Position numbers and translations under genes: made by a program. 38,531 nt of DNA from a virus, in IMG/VR virus record IMGVR_UViG_3300047311_000293, positions 1 to 38,531 of that record; one strand, written 5' to 3'. The notes under the pieces were generated by a model. That model was not told the origin of the DNA and searched no databases. It saw only the letters and a program-made list of their open reading frames with translations. Positions 8,682 through 15,193 of the stretch are shown here, in pieces (the stretch's first letter is position 1; each line of letters starts with the position of its first letter).

Positions 8682-9134
8682 AAAAAACTATTGACGAGTG
8701 TGGGCTGTATGGCCTATTCGTCTCGTCCGTCAGAGATGCCTGATTGGAAACAGGTGCGGATGAAGATTTCTGAACGGTCTAGCAACTTCGGCTTTTCCGC
8801 TCAGGGGCCTCGAAAGAGGCATTCTCCTCCGCATTGAGATTTCCAACCTGAGCGGGATCTTTTTTCCCTTTGTCTCCGATGGTTTGCCTAATCGGCGGGC
8901 TACGTCCTCAGAGCTGACGACCCGGAAACCTGGCAGCGGGCCAGGGGTGAGACAGACCTGGACAGCAGTGGCAGAAGAACCTGCCAGCCACTCAGTCAAC
9001 CCGAGGTGGCCGAAAGCTGAACCGGGAGGGTGCCCTGCGACGCTTGGCTCCAAAAGTGCAGAAGGCAAATCTGAGCTGGCCCTGGTAAAACAGGGTAAAA
9101 GCTCTGCTTTCACCAAAAGTGCAGTTGTTCGTAC
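8682..9134 (+). ncRNA. 453-bp noncoding stretch rich in hairpins, candidate structured RNA
   Basis: No convincing gene is seen here. The stretch opens with a TTGACG (8691-8696) that could be a -35 box, though the -10 match is weak. Perfect short stems follow: GCCTC-GAAA-GAGGC with a GNRA loop (8807-8820), CCAGG...CCTGG (8941-8961), TGGCAG-AAGAAC-CTGCCA (8969-8986) and CCCTG-GTAAAA-CAGGG (9080-9095). The 12-mer CCAAAAGTGCAG occurs twice (9050-9061, 9113-9124). An HNH nuclease gene starts directly after. A structured RNA, an intron remnant or an untranslated leader are all possible; strand and ends are guesses. Confidence 0.35.
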
Positions 9135-9620
9135 ATGCTTAATGCTGACATGAAGAAGAACGGGGACAGCGAATACCAGGATGTTAGATGGCAAAAGCGG
9201 CGTCTTGAAATTCTCCGGGCTCACAACTGGACATGCCATCTCTGCGAGACTAAAGCCACCGATGCCATGCTCCATGTTCATCACTTGCGCTACCAAAGGG
9301 GCACACCAGTATGGGAGACGGACAATTTCAACCTCACAGTGCTCTGCAAATCCTGCCATGAAAGGGTTACCGATTTGAAGACCAGGCTGGGGGCTAATCT
9401 ACATTCCAGGAGAGTTTTCGAGATGATGCGAGCTGTGGCGAATCTCATTGAGGATGACATAGCCGGAAATGGAGAAAATCTTGGCCCCGGAACCGATGCC
9501 TTGTTCTGTATTAGAGTCACGGCTGAAACAATGGCCAATTTGGTTGTAATAGCTGGACGAGGTATAGTCGCGGAAGAACTATTATCCGAAACCTTGAACA
9601 AGGATCAAAATAAGCATTGA
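9135..9620 (+). CDS. HNH endonuclease
   Basis: 161 residues. The HNH/Zn module is clear: CHLC (C34, C37), HVHHLRY (H49-H50), FNLTVLCKSCHE (C71, C74, H75). This is the McrA-like layout, where the first histidine acts as base and the last residues bind metal. The C-terminal half (about 85-161) is helical and unassigned. A second Met at residue 6 is an equally likely start. It is isolated from the chained genes downstream and follows the hairpin-rich region, which fits a mobile or homing-type nuclease. A role in packaging is less likely since it is far from the terminase and on the other strand. Confidence 0.88.
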   Translation: MLNADMKKNGDSEYQDVRWQKRRLEILRAHNWTCHLCETKATDAMLHVHHLRYQRGTPVWETDNFNLTVLCKSCHERVTDLKTRLGANLHSRRVFEMMRAVANLIEDDIAGNGENLGPGTDALFCIRVTAETMANLVVIAGRGIVAEELLSETLNKDQNKH

Positions 9621-9657
9621 CCACCAACCCGGTTACTGATTAACTGGACACACGAGC

Positions 9658-10053
9658 ATGGATGGCAACGAGAAATTCAGGCGACCCGACATGGCGGAGG
9701 TGGCCCTGCACGCGGCCAAGAGCGGGTTGCCCGATAGCGAGGCCCAGAAGTTCTGGTTGTTCTACCAGAGCAAGGGGTGGAAGGTGGGCAAGAGCCCGAT
9801 GAAGAACTGGCACTGTGCCATGGCGGGGTGGAAGATTCGGTGGGAGGAGAAACGGGTGTCAGATCCCCTCAAGCCCACCAGTTCCGAGACTTTCGTGCGC
9901 AACCAGGAGTTGCAACGGGTGATGGAGAAGATGAAGGCCATCAAGCACAGCTACTCCGAGCACCAGGAATGGACCGACCCGGACATAGCCCGGTTCCGCG
10001 AACTCAAGGCCCGCAAGCTGGAGTTGATGAAGCTCCTCGGGTTACAGGCATGA
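9658..10053 (+). CDS. Phage replication-type protein (RepO/DnaD-like C-terminal motif)
   Basis: 131 residues. The segment AQKFWLFYQSKGWKVGKSPMKNWHCAMAGW (quoted here as FWLFYQSKGWKVGK followed by PMKNW) is the W-rich motif found at the C-terminus of many phage replication-initiation or helicase-loader proteins, where FY-x-x-K-G-W-x-V-G-K-x-P-M-x-x-W is typical. Here it lies near the N-terminus (residues 32-58) and is followed by a charged helical tail. The usual N-terminal winged-helix part is missing, so this may be a reduced form. Its stop overlaps the next start by ATGA. Replication is the best guess; no enzymatic residues are visible. Confidence 0.6.
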   Translation: MDGNEKFRRPDMAEVALHAAKSGLPDSEAQKFWLFYQSKGWKVGKSPMKNWHCAMAGWKIRWEEKRVSDPLKPTSSETFVRNQELQRVMEKMKAIKHSYSEHQEWTDPDIARFRELKARKLELMKLLGLQA

Positions 10054-10802
10054 TTTCGACTGCAACAAAAACCAAACCAATGAAAACAGCAAAACTACCA
10101 AGCACCCGACCCTCTAATGGCAAACCCGGCAAACTGATAGAAAAGAATGTGGACATTAAATTGCCTGGGCTCAACGTCAGGACCACCAAGATCAGGCTGG
10201 TATCCACTTCCGGCCTTATCGTCCTGCGATTCTCCGAAAAAGCTCAGGGCAAGATGCTGGCAAAGCACACCGGGGAAGCCAGTGCCGGTCAGGAAGACAA
10301 GGATCCAGTGGCCTTGTTCAAAGATGCCGCCTACAAGGATGAGGAAGGATTTTTATTTCCGAGCGTGTGCTTCAAAGCAGCCTGCGTGTCCTGCGCCAAC
10401 GACGTGGAGCAGAAGCAGACGGAAATGCGTAGGGCCTTCCATGTCACTGGCGACGTGAGTCCTGAGTTTGCTCGCATCCAGGCTCCGCCGATCACCACCT
10501 CACTAACCGAATGGGACCAGAAGTATCTGGCTGACCTGAAATGGGAACATGCTCATGGCTGTTCGATGCGAATGGACCCAGTGCGCAATGCCAACGGCGG
10601 AGCAGATCTGAGATTCAGGGCTTTTTTCCCGACCTGGGCGGTGGATCTACTGGTGGAATATAACGCCAACATGATCTCCCTGGAGCAACTGACGCAGCTC
10701 TTTGTCGTAGCCGGGTTCGGCAATGGGGTGGGTGAATGGCGGGTGGGAGCCAAGCAGAGCAAGACCGGCACATTCGGTCGGTGGAAGGTTCATGGAATGT
10801 AA
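10050..10802 (+). CDS. Conserved phage protein with glycine-rich C-terminal loop, function unknown
   Basis: Start at ATG 10050, overlapping the previous stop (ATGA), gives 250 residues. After a basic, disordered N-terminus (1-40) come beta-rich segments: LIVLRFSEKAQGKML, FLFPSVCFKAACVSCAN, AFHVTGDV, DLRFRAFFPTWAVDLLVEYN, and an ending GFGNGVGEWRVG ... GTFGRWKV. This series matches a protein family known from many siphophage early regions, with no assigned role. The G-x-G-x-G-x-W loop and a predicted ferredoxin-like repeat recall RAMP/Cas7-type RNA-binding folds, but that is a visual analogy only. It ends immediately before the pentanucleotide repeat tract. Confidence 0.7.
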   Translation: MISTATKTKPMKTAKLPSTRPSNGKPGKLIEKNVDIKLPGLNVRTTKIRLVSTSGLIVLRFSEKAQGKMLAKHTGEASAGQEDKDPVALFKDAAYKDEEGFLFPSVCFKAACVSCANDVEQKQTEMRRAFHVTGDVSPEFARIQAPPITTSLTEWDQKYLADLKWEHAHGCSMRMDPVRNANGGADLRFRAFFPTWAVDLLVEYNANMISLEQLTQLFVVAGFGNGVGEWRVGAKQSKTGTFGRWKVHGM

Positions 10803-10816
10803 TCAGCTTTTGTAAG

Positions 10817-11136
10817 TGCAACGCAAAGCACGGCAAAGCAGAGCACCGCAACGTAGCGGCAGAAAAGCAGTGCAGCGCATGGTAGAGCAGTGCAGAGCAG
10901 CATAGCGCACAGCAAAGCAGAGCACAGCATCGCAGCGCATCGCGGTGCAAAGCATAGTATCGCACAGCAATGCATCGGCAGAAACGCACGGCAGAGCATC
11001 ATAACGCACAGTATAGCAACGCACGGCATAGCATTGGCAGAAAAGCATTGTAGAGCACGGTTAAGCACCGCAATGAAGCGCAGGGCAAAGCAACGGCAGA
11101 AAAGCAGGGCAGTGCAGTGCAGAGCATTGTAGAGCA
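10817..11136. repeat. Degenerate pentanucleotide (NNGCA) repeat tract with 59-bp superrepeat
   Basis: For 320 bp the DNA is built almost only of 5-mers of the form NNGCA (AAGCA, GAGCA, CCGCA, ACGCA). A resetting block GGCAGAAA occurs at 10858, 10977, 11036 and 11095. The spacings are 119, 59 and 59 bp, so there is a 59-bp higher-order unit, with one degenerate copy near 10917. The tract lies exactly between two genes and ends at the ATG of the next one (11137). The reverse strand is free of stops in long frames and would read as Cys/Ala/Leu-rich, an artefact of the 5-bp period. A binding array, origin or recombination site is possible. Confidence 0.9.
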
Positions 11137-11631
11137 ATGGAAAGTAACGAAATGAAAATGACCGTCGAAAATTATTCGAATAGAAACGGTGGGGCCATGG
11201 ACCCGGAAGTGGTTAAGGAAATCCATCGGATTGAACGCAAGCATACTGGCATGTCAGCGGCTCCGGCTGTCGTGGACGCAGCCAGACCGGAAACATCACG
11301 TCTGCATAGGTATTTTGAATGGAACAACGACAAAGCGGGCGAGTCTTACAGGGTATGGCAAGCTCGCCAGCTTATCGCCACTGTCCATGTCACCTACATA
11401 AACGACAGGAAGCCAATTACGGTCAGGGCGTTCGTCAACGTGATCAGGACCAATGGCAACGGTGACAGAGAACGTGGCTACATGGGTATTGCCAAAGTGT
11501 TGTCCAAATCAGATCTAAGAGAGCAAATGTTGGCCACGGCTCTGGCGGAGGTGAATCGGTGGCGGGAGCGATATGCTAGCCTGACCGAACTGGCTGACAT
11601 TTTCGATGCCATCGACAAAATCAACGAATAA
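11137..11631 (+). CDS. Conserved phage hypothetical protein (164 aa)
   Basis: The core SRLHRYFEWNNDKAGESYRVWQARQLIATV is typical of a phage protein often found near replication genes, and it is followed by a beta segment RAFVNVIRTNG and a C-terminal helical part ending LADIFDAIDKINE. I know the pattern from phage genomes but not a function. The first ATG (11137) lies right at the end of the repeat tract; a later Met (residue 21, AMDPEVVKEIHRIE) is an alternative start that would leave the leader clear of the tract. It begins the series of tightly packed small genes. Confidence 0.75.
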   Translation: MESNEMKMTVENYSNRNGGAMDPEVVKEIHRIERKHTGMSAAPAVVDAARPETSRLHRYFEWNNDKAGESYRVWQARQLIATVHVTYINDRKPITVRAFVNVIRTNGNGDRERGYMGIAKVLSKSDLREQMLATALAEVNRWRERYASLTELADIFDAIDKINE

Positions 11632-11636
11632 CCGTA

Positions 11637-11747
11637 ATGAAACGAATCGACTGGGATGTCCTGTCCTGTATCGGCACCTGCGTCCTGGCCATCGGAGCCG
11701 CCGCCGTCACCCTCATGTGGCTAATCCGCCAGTTCGCCAACCTATGA
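11637..11747 (+). CDS. 36-residue single-pass membrane protein
   Basis: ATG 11637 to TGA 11747 encodes a 36-residue peptide with a basic start (MKRIDWD) and one hydrophobic segment CIGTCVLAIGAAAVTLMWLI, ending RQFANL. It fits between the 164-aa gene (5-nt gap) and the next gene, overlapping that start by ATGA. The overlap and the clear transmembrane helix support translation. It could be a small inner-membrane accessory protein; a holin is possible but nothing specific shows it. Confidence 0.65.
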   Translation: MKRIDWDVLSCIGTCVLAIGAAAVTLMWLIRQFANL

Positions 11748-11965
11748 GCACACTTAAAAGCGCAGAGGAGTGGGAGCGCGAGCAGTTCGAGATGATCCCG
11801 GACAACTGCCCTCCCGGCCTATTCGCCCAGATGGCAAGAGCCATCCAAGCCGACGCTCTGCGTCATGCGGCGGAGTTGGTGAAAAACACTCCGCGACCTT
11901 TCTTCCGAGATGCTGCTGTAGAACGCATCGAAACTGAAGCCAAGAAACTGGAGGCAAAAGCGTGA
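11744..11965 (+). CDS. Small helical hypothetical protein (73 aa)
   Basis: ATG 11744 overlaps the previous stop and lies in an AACCTATGAGC context shared with several early genes. The product starts MSTLKSAEEWEREQFEMIPDN and ends RIETEAKKLEAKA: mostly helical, acidic then basic. The middle AQMARAIQADALRHAAELV resembles small phage proteins that carry an IQADAxxHAA helix, of unknown role. The stop overlaps the next GTG start (GTGA). Confidence 0.7.
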   Translation: MSTLKSAEEWEREQFEMIPDNCPPGLFAQMARAIQADALRHAAELVKNTPRPFFRDAAVERIETEAKKLEAKA

Positions 11966-12066
11966 GCCCTCCTTGCGATGGAACAACCATCGGTGACGCC
12001 CTTTGTGCCTTCGCCTTCTTCGGTTTCCTGGCCTGGGTTGCGTGGCTGAAATGGGGGAAACGATGA
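11962..12066 (+). CDS. 34-residue membrane peptide
   Basis: GTG 11962 (overlapping the previous TGA as GTGA) to TGA 12066 (overlapping the next ATG as ATGA). The sequence has a hydrophobic stretch ALCAFAFFGFLAWVAWL and a basic end KWGKR, one membrane pass with the C-terminus probably inside. Both junctions are the 4-nt overlaps of the chain, which is the main reason to accept so short a frame. Confidence 0.6.
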   Translation: MSPPCDGTTIGDALCAFAFFGFLAWVAWLKWGKR

Positions 12067-12287
12067 CCACGCTCGAACAACGATGCCGGAGGCTGGTGAA
12101 GAAGTGGCTAAAAATGGCAGGCGACTGGAGATTGAATGAAATGTGCGGACTTGCTCGCAAGAATTGCTCCGCTGAACTCCTCGCCATCCTCCCCAAGCGC
12201 AAGGCCAAGAAACCGCGTGAGGAAATCCGTTATGGAGGCACACCGCCAGCACTTCGGCGCAAGGCCAAGAAAGGAGCTAAGCGATGA
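12063..12287 (+). CDS. Small basic protein (74 aa)
   Basis: ATG 12063 is chosen because it overlaps the preceding stop (ATGA); the frame is open upstream but would cover the small membrane gene. The product starts MTTLEQRCRRLVKKWLKMAGDW and has a very basic C-terminus with two copies of RKAKK. These come from a 16-bp direct DNA repeat GCGCAAGGCCAAGAAA at 12197-12212 and 12257-12272. The charge suggests nucleic-acid binding. No family recognised. Confidence 0.65.
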   Translation: MTTLEQRCRRLVKKWLKMAGDWRLNEMCGLARKNCSAELLAILPKRKAKKPREEIRYGGTPPALRRKAKKGAKR

Positions 12288-12658
12288 GTGAGCCAACCGG
12301 ATGGGCGATAGACGCGGCGAGACGAGCAGTGAATTGTCTTCCTGTCGTCGATACTCTTGCGTGCGGCGTAATCATCCAAGAAGCCATCGACCAAGCCTGC
12401 GCCCAGAAGGACCGGGAGATTGCTGCTGTTAGAAAAGCCTTCGACGACTATCGCAATGCACACGGCGAGAACATGGCGCAATATCCGAAAGCATTAGAGC
12501 GCCTCGCCGCCATGAGCGCGATTCTGGAGAAGGTGGAGCACGTAGCACTAAGAGCAATCCCACCTGATAGTGATAGCCTACACTGGGATGGAATTACACC
12601 AGGTTGTCACCCAGACTGCCCCGCCTGCCAATACGAGGCCATGAAAGCGAAGAAATGA
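12284..12658 (+). CDS. Phage hypothetical protein with C-terminal Cys/His cluster (124 aa)
   Basis: It starts by ATGA overlap. The N-terminal part (WAIDAARRAVNCLPVVDTLACGVIIQEAIDQAC) resembles the IASAIDDA helical proteins common in phage accessory regions, followed by a helical linker and a C-terminal GCHPDCPACQYEA, a compact Cys/His cluster that could bind zinc. Function is not known. The stop overlaps the next ATG. Confidence 0.7.
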   Translation: MSEPTGWAIDAARRAVNCLPVVDTLACGVIIQEAIDQACAQKDREIAAVRKAFDDYRNAHGENMAQYPKALERLAAMSAILEKVEHVALRAIPPDSDSLHWDGITPGCHPDCPACQYEAMKAKK

Positions 12659-12861
12659 GCGAATACGTTAGCGATGTCGTAGTGTTTAACCGGGTGCTGA
12701 ATAGCAACGAGGTGGCCATGATTGAACAATATCTGGATGCCCAGAACGCAAAGCGGGATTTGTTGCTGAACATCTCCTGTTGGTGCTTTTACGCCGCGCT
12801 CGTTCTTCTCTTGGCTTCGGTGTTGTTCCATCTCCTGGCCAGGAATTATTCACCCAGATAA
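12655..12861 (+). CDS. 68-residue membrane protein with LamG-like N-terminal segment
   Basis: ATG 12655 overlaps the previous stop. Residues 5-30 (VSDVVVFNRVLNSNEVAMIEQ then YLDAQ) look like the last strand and helix of a LamG/concanavalin-like jelly roll, where the form is Y-NRxLS-xxEixxLxxYL. The rest of such a domain is absent. A membrane helix CWCFYAALVLLLASVLFHLL follows. It may be a remnant of a bigger cell-surface protein or a coincidental likeness. Confidence 0.65.
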   Translation: MSEYVSDVVVFNRVLNSNEVAMIEQYLDAQNAKRDLLLNISCWCFYAALVLLLASVLFHLLARNYSPR

Positions 12862-12867
12862 CTAACC

Positions 12868-13209
12868 ATGCCCTCCTGGAGCCCGGCCCAATATGCACAG
12901 TTTCTCGATCGTCATGCCGGGGTACGTGCCCCTTACCCGCAACCAGCTAAAGGGGACGCACTGGTCAGTGCTGCACCGCGAAAAGGCAAGAGCAGCCCAA
13001 GAACTCCGCGCTGCATTATCCGCTTTACCATCTACGCAGTTCGACCAGCCGATTGGGACGGGTACCACATCAAGGAGCTTCAGGACTGCCTGGTCAAATC
13101 TGGCCTCTTGGATGGAGATGAATGGGATATTCTGGAAGGCCAAGTCACCAGTGAAAAGGTTCACACGAAAGCCGAAGAAAAAACCGTCATCGAAGTGATC
13201 TGCCCATGA
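12868..13209 (+). pseudogene. RusA-like Holliday-junction resolvase split between two frames
   Basis: The frame from ATG 12868 ends in a RusA-like core: IIRFTIYAVRPADWDGYHIKE (D-x-D catalytic type), then LVKSGLLDGDEWDILEG and a final strand EKTVIEVI. The expected N-terminal part is not in that frame but in the frame starting at ATG 12893: SIVMPGYVPLTRNQLKG, HWSVLHREKARAAQELRAAL. A -1 shift near 12950-13020 would join them. An A_AAG_GGG heptamer in the right frame lies at 12949-12955, but slipping there would lose the HW helix, so a deletion or sequencing error is equally likely. The stop overlaps the next gene (ATGA). The usual DWDN is DWDG here. Confidence 0.6.
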
Positions 13210-13490
13210 AAACGATCAAGTGCCCCCACTGTGGCCGTGACCACGCCCTCTACTGGTATCTACGGGAAAAGGACAAGTCCATCCGCTACACCTGTGACCG
13301 GGTGGAACGCAATAGTGAGCATCGCCTGGACGGTCGGCCTGAGATGCACCGGGTGACCGACCGCTGTGAGCTGCACCATGACGACATGAAGCGGCTCACC
13401 CCCGCCGATCTGGCCAGCCTGCCGGTCGTGGCCACCAGTGCCTACCGCAAAACCAGCATGGAGGAATCCCAGTGCAAGCTGCCGATCTGA
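13206..13490 (+). CDS. Zinc-finger protein (94 aa)
   Basis: It starts MKTIKCPHCGRDHALYWYL and has a second knuckle around YTCDRVERNSEH and TDRCELHH; the CPHC pair with the later Cys/His residues gives a likely zinc ribbon. Its start overlaps the resolvase stop by ATGA. The C-terminal 35 residues are not conserved-looking. A role as an accessory nucleic-acid binding protein is plausible. The start of the next gene lies inside its 3' end. Confidence 0.7.
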   Translation: MKTIKCPHCGRDHALYWYLREKDKSIRYTCDRVERNSEHRLDGRPEMHRVTDRCELHHDDMKRLTPADLASLPVVATSAYRKTSMEESQCKLPI

Positions 13491-13654
13491 AACTGGAAAA
13501 GCTTGACGAACACATCACCAGGCTGCTTATTAGGCGCAACCGGATGGAGGACCAGAAGGTGGTCCTGGAAAAAGCCCTGCTGGCCCTGGACGCCAGACTG
13601 AAGGGGCTCTATGCCAAACGCACAATAACACTTAATTTTACGTTGGATTTATGA
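13472..13654 (+). CDS. Short coiled-coil protein (60 aa)
   Basis: GTG start at 13472, overlapping the previous gene by 19 nt. The protein is one long amphipathic helix (LEKLDEHITRLLIRRNRMED, VVLEKALLALDARLKGLYAKR) with heptad spacing of Leu, so a coiled coil is likely. Its stop overlaps the homing-nuclease ATG by ATGA. No function known. Confidence 0.6.
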   Translation: MQAADLKLEKLDEHITRLLIRRNRMEDQKVVLEKALLALDARLKGLYAKRTITLNFTLDL

Positions 13655-14166
13655 GAACACCGTCCGGGAATCCTTGGAAATTTTGGGGTAATGTGCTCTT
13701 TCCCGAGGACAAATCAAACTGTTGGTTGTGGGCGAAGTGTAAAAACCAGGCGGGCTATGGCCGTGTTTCAGTTGGTAACTCAACAATGAAGCTGGCCCAC
13801 AGGGTGGCTTGGGAAATTATCAACTGCCGAAAAATTCCAGATGGTATCCATGTTCTCCATAGGTGTGACAATCCTCCATGTGTTAACCCAAATCACCTTT
13901 TCCTGGGAACGCAATACGACAACATGATCGATATGCGTCGCAAGGGCAGGGGAACAATGGGTGACACCCACCCCAGGTCAAAGCTGACAAGAGAGGAGGG
14001 CGACAAGATAAGAAAACTGCGGGCCGATGGAGCATGCTACGAATCCCTATGCATTAACTTTGGAATCTCACGGGTCACACTGTGGCGAATACTGGAGGGA
14101 GTTAAATTTCCATCGGATTCTTATAAAAGTCAGGTCCAAAAATACAAATCACGGAAGACACTATGA
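13651..14166 (+). CDS. HNH homing endonuclease with C-terminal DNA-binding HTH
   Basis: 171 residues. The N-terminal HNH_3-type module reads CWLWAKCKNQAGYGRVSV, AHRVAWEI, GIHVLHRCDNPPCVNPNHLF (H70, C72, C77, N79, H82), followed by GTQYDNMIDMRRKGRG, all standard for T4/SPO1-type free-standing homing nucleases. A C-terminal helix-turn-helix KLTREEGDKIRKLRADG and FGISRVTLWRILEG fits the NUMOD/AP2-linked DNA-recognition part. Codon use is richer in A/T than its neighbours, in line with recent insertion. It still keeps ATGA overlaps at both ends, so it is well integrated in the chain. Confidence 0.92.
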   Translation: MRTPSGNPWKFWGNVLFPEDKSNCWLWAKCKNQAGYGRVSVGNSTMKLAHRVAWEIINCRKIPDGIHVLHRCDNPPCVNPNHLFLGTQYDNMIDMRRKGRGTMGDTHPRSKLTREEGDKIRKLRADGACYESLCINFGISRVTLWRILEGVKFPSDSYKSQVQKYKSRKTL

Positions 14167-14453
14167 CCCTGGAAGAATACCAACAGAAGATGACCGAGTT
14201 GGGCATTGAACGCTACAGCTTTGAATCCGATGCCCGCTTCCCAGCCGATCCGCAATCCGTGGTGGCCTGCTACCGGGCGGGAACCGAAGCCGCCATCAAC
14301 TACAAGCTCACCAGCAGAATCACTCCACCCTTCGAGGATCTGTCCCACATGAACCCGCCCAAGAAGGGGCACCCCTGGTTGACGCCAGAACGCAAGAAGG
14401 AATGGATCGCCAAACGTAAGGCGACGATTGCCAGGAAGGCGGGTGGGAAATGA
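14163..14453 (+). CDS. Hypothetical protein (96 aa)
   Basis: It starts by ATGA overlap: MTLEEYQQKMTELGIERYSF. The N-terminal helix and a central ACYRAGTEAAINYKL are followed by a basic C-terminus WLTPERKKEWIAKRKATIARK that may bind DNA or RNA. No family is recognised. Confidence 0.65.
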   Translation: MTLEEYQQKMTELGIERYSFESDARFPADPQSVVACYRAGTEAAINYKLTSRITPPFEDLSHMNPPKKGHPWLTPERKKEWIAKRKATIARKAGGK

Positions 14454-14677
14454 ATGTGGATAAGGTTCTGATCGTCCTGGGTGTTCTCTCCGGCCTTTGC
14501 TCCTTCTGGATTGGCTACAACATTGGATGCATCCGGGAAGACGGAAGATGGCTCCGGCAGGCTAAGAAAAAACAGGAGTGGTGGGACGGGGGTGGCATTG
14601 GGATTCATCCAGATTGGGAGGAGATGAAGCCAATGGAAGATCCAAAACAGGACTGGTGGAGGACGGAAACCGAATGA
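14450..14677 (+). CDS. Small N-terminally anchored membrane protein (75 aa)
   Basis: The first 28 residues (VLIVLGVLSGLCSFWIGYNI) form one membrane helix. A charged Trp-rich tail with QEWWDGGG and DWWRTETE follows. ATGA overlaps lie on both sides. It could be a spanin-like or superinfection-related peptide, but there is no lipobox or other specific sign. Confidence 0.65.
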   Translation: MNVDKVLIVLGVLSGLCSFWIGYNIGCIREDGRWLRQAKKKQEWWDGGGIGIHPDWEEMKPMEDPKQDWWRTETE

Positions 14678-14880
14678 AGCCTGAACTTCGCATCGGCCTG
14701 GAGTTGGAGCCAGTCAGGACCAGGGCGACTCGTTGCGGCTGGTGCAAGCGGTTCCGGGCCGATAACGGGCACTGGTTCAGTGTCAGTGCCGGTGGGCTAT
14801 TGGACTACATCGAGAGCTGGGTGATTGAGCACGGGAAGTGTGAGGACTGCGCCAGAGCAGAGGAGGAGGGCCTGATATGA
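14674..14880 (+). CDS. Zinc-ribbon protein (68 aa)
   Basis: The start at ATG 14674 overlaps the previous stop. Two CxxC knuckles, CGWCKRFR (about residues 18-25) and CEDC (near 59-62), frame a short beta region NGHWFSVSAGG. This is the layout of two-knuckle zinc ribbons in which CxxCKxxRDxxGxW is common. The stop overlaps the next start by ATGA. Confidence 0.7.
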   Translation: MKPELRIGLELEPVRTRATRCGWCKRFRADNGHWFSVSAGGLLDYIESWVIEHGKCEDCARAEEEGLI

Positions 14881-15191
14881 AATGCTTGCTTGAACTACTC
14901 ACCCGCTGGTTCCATGCTTGGAAACTGGAAAAAATCCAGGCTAAAAAACATCAAATCACCAAAGAACAAATCACCAAACTTATGGCCGGACTCGCTGAAC
15001 TCACCGCCGCTATCACGGACAACACCACCGCTGTCACCTCTGTGGCGGCTGCCATTGACAACGCCGTCGCCAAGGGGATTGGTGGGGGTACGCCACCGCC
15101 TGACCTGCAACCCGCCGTGGATGCAATCGCTGCCAACACCACGGCGCTCAATAGTGCGAAGGACAAACTGGTCGCGGCGACCCCAGTGTAG
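14877..15191 (+). CDS. Ala/Thr-rich helical protein (104 aa)
   Basis: A basic amphipathic start (LLTRWFHAWKLEKIQAKK) leads into a long helix with regularly spaced Ala/Thr (LMAGLAELTAAITDNTTAVT), a Gly/Pro break (GIGGGTPPPD), and a second helical repeat of the same type (AVDAIAANTTALNSAKDKL). The two halves look like a short internal duplication (AxxDNTTAV versus AxxANTTAL). Coiled coil likely. It starts by ATGA overlap. A role in the lysis region is conceivable since membrane genes follow. Confidence 0.65.
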   Translation: MKCLLELLTRWFHAWKLEKIQAKKHQITKEQITKLMAGLAELTAAITDNTTAVTSVAAAIDNAVAKGIGGGTPPPDLQPAVDAIAANTTALNSAKDKLVAATPV

Positions 15192-15193
15192 CC

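Noticed and set aside
8730-9359. 209-codon minus-strand frame
   Set aside because: It is antisense to the clear HNH domain and crosses the hairpin-rich region; composition is not protein-like.
10817-11136. CRISPR array
   Set aside because: The repeats are degenerate pentamers without unique spacers of regular length, and there are no cas genes; the RAMP-like look of the neighbouring protein is too weak.
10615-11137. Reverse-strand Cys/Ala/Leu-rich frames over the repeat tract
   Set aside because: They result from the 5-bp repeat, which makes all reverse frames stop-free and periodic; no ribosome-binding site, and unlike any protein family.
12949-12955. Programmed -1 frameshift at A_AAG_GGG as an established feature
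   Set aside because: The heptamer fits the frame, but slipping there removes the conserved HW helix, and no downstream pseudoknot was evident; kept only as one option.
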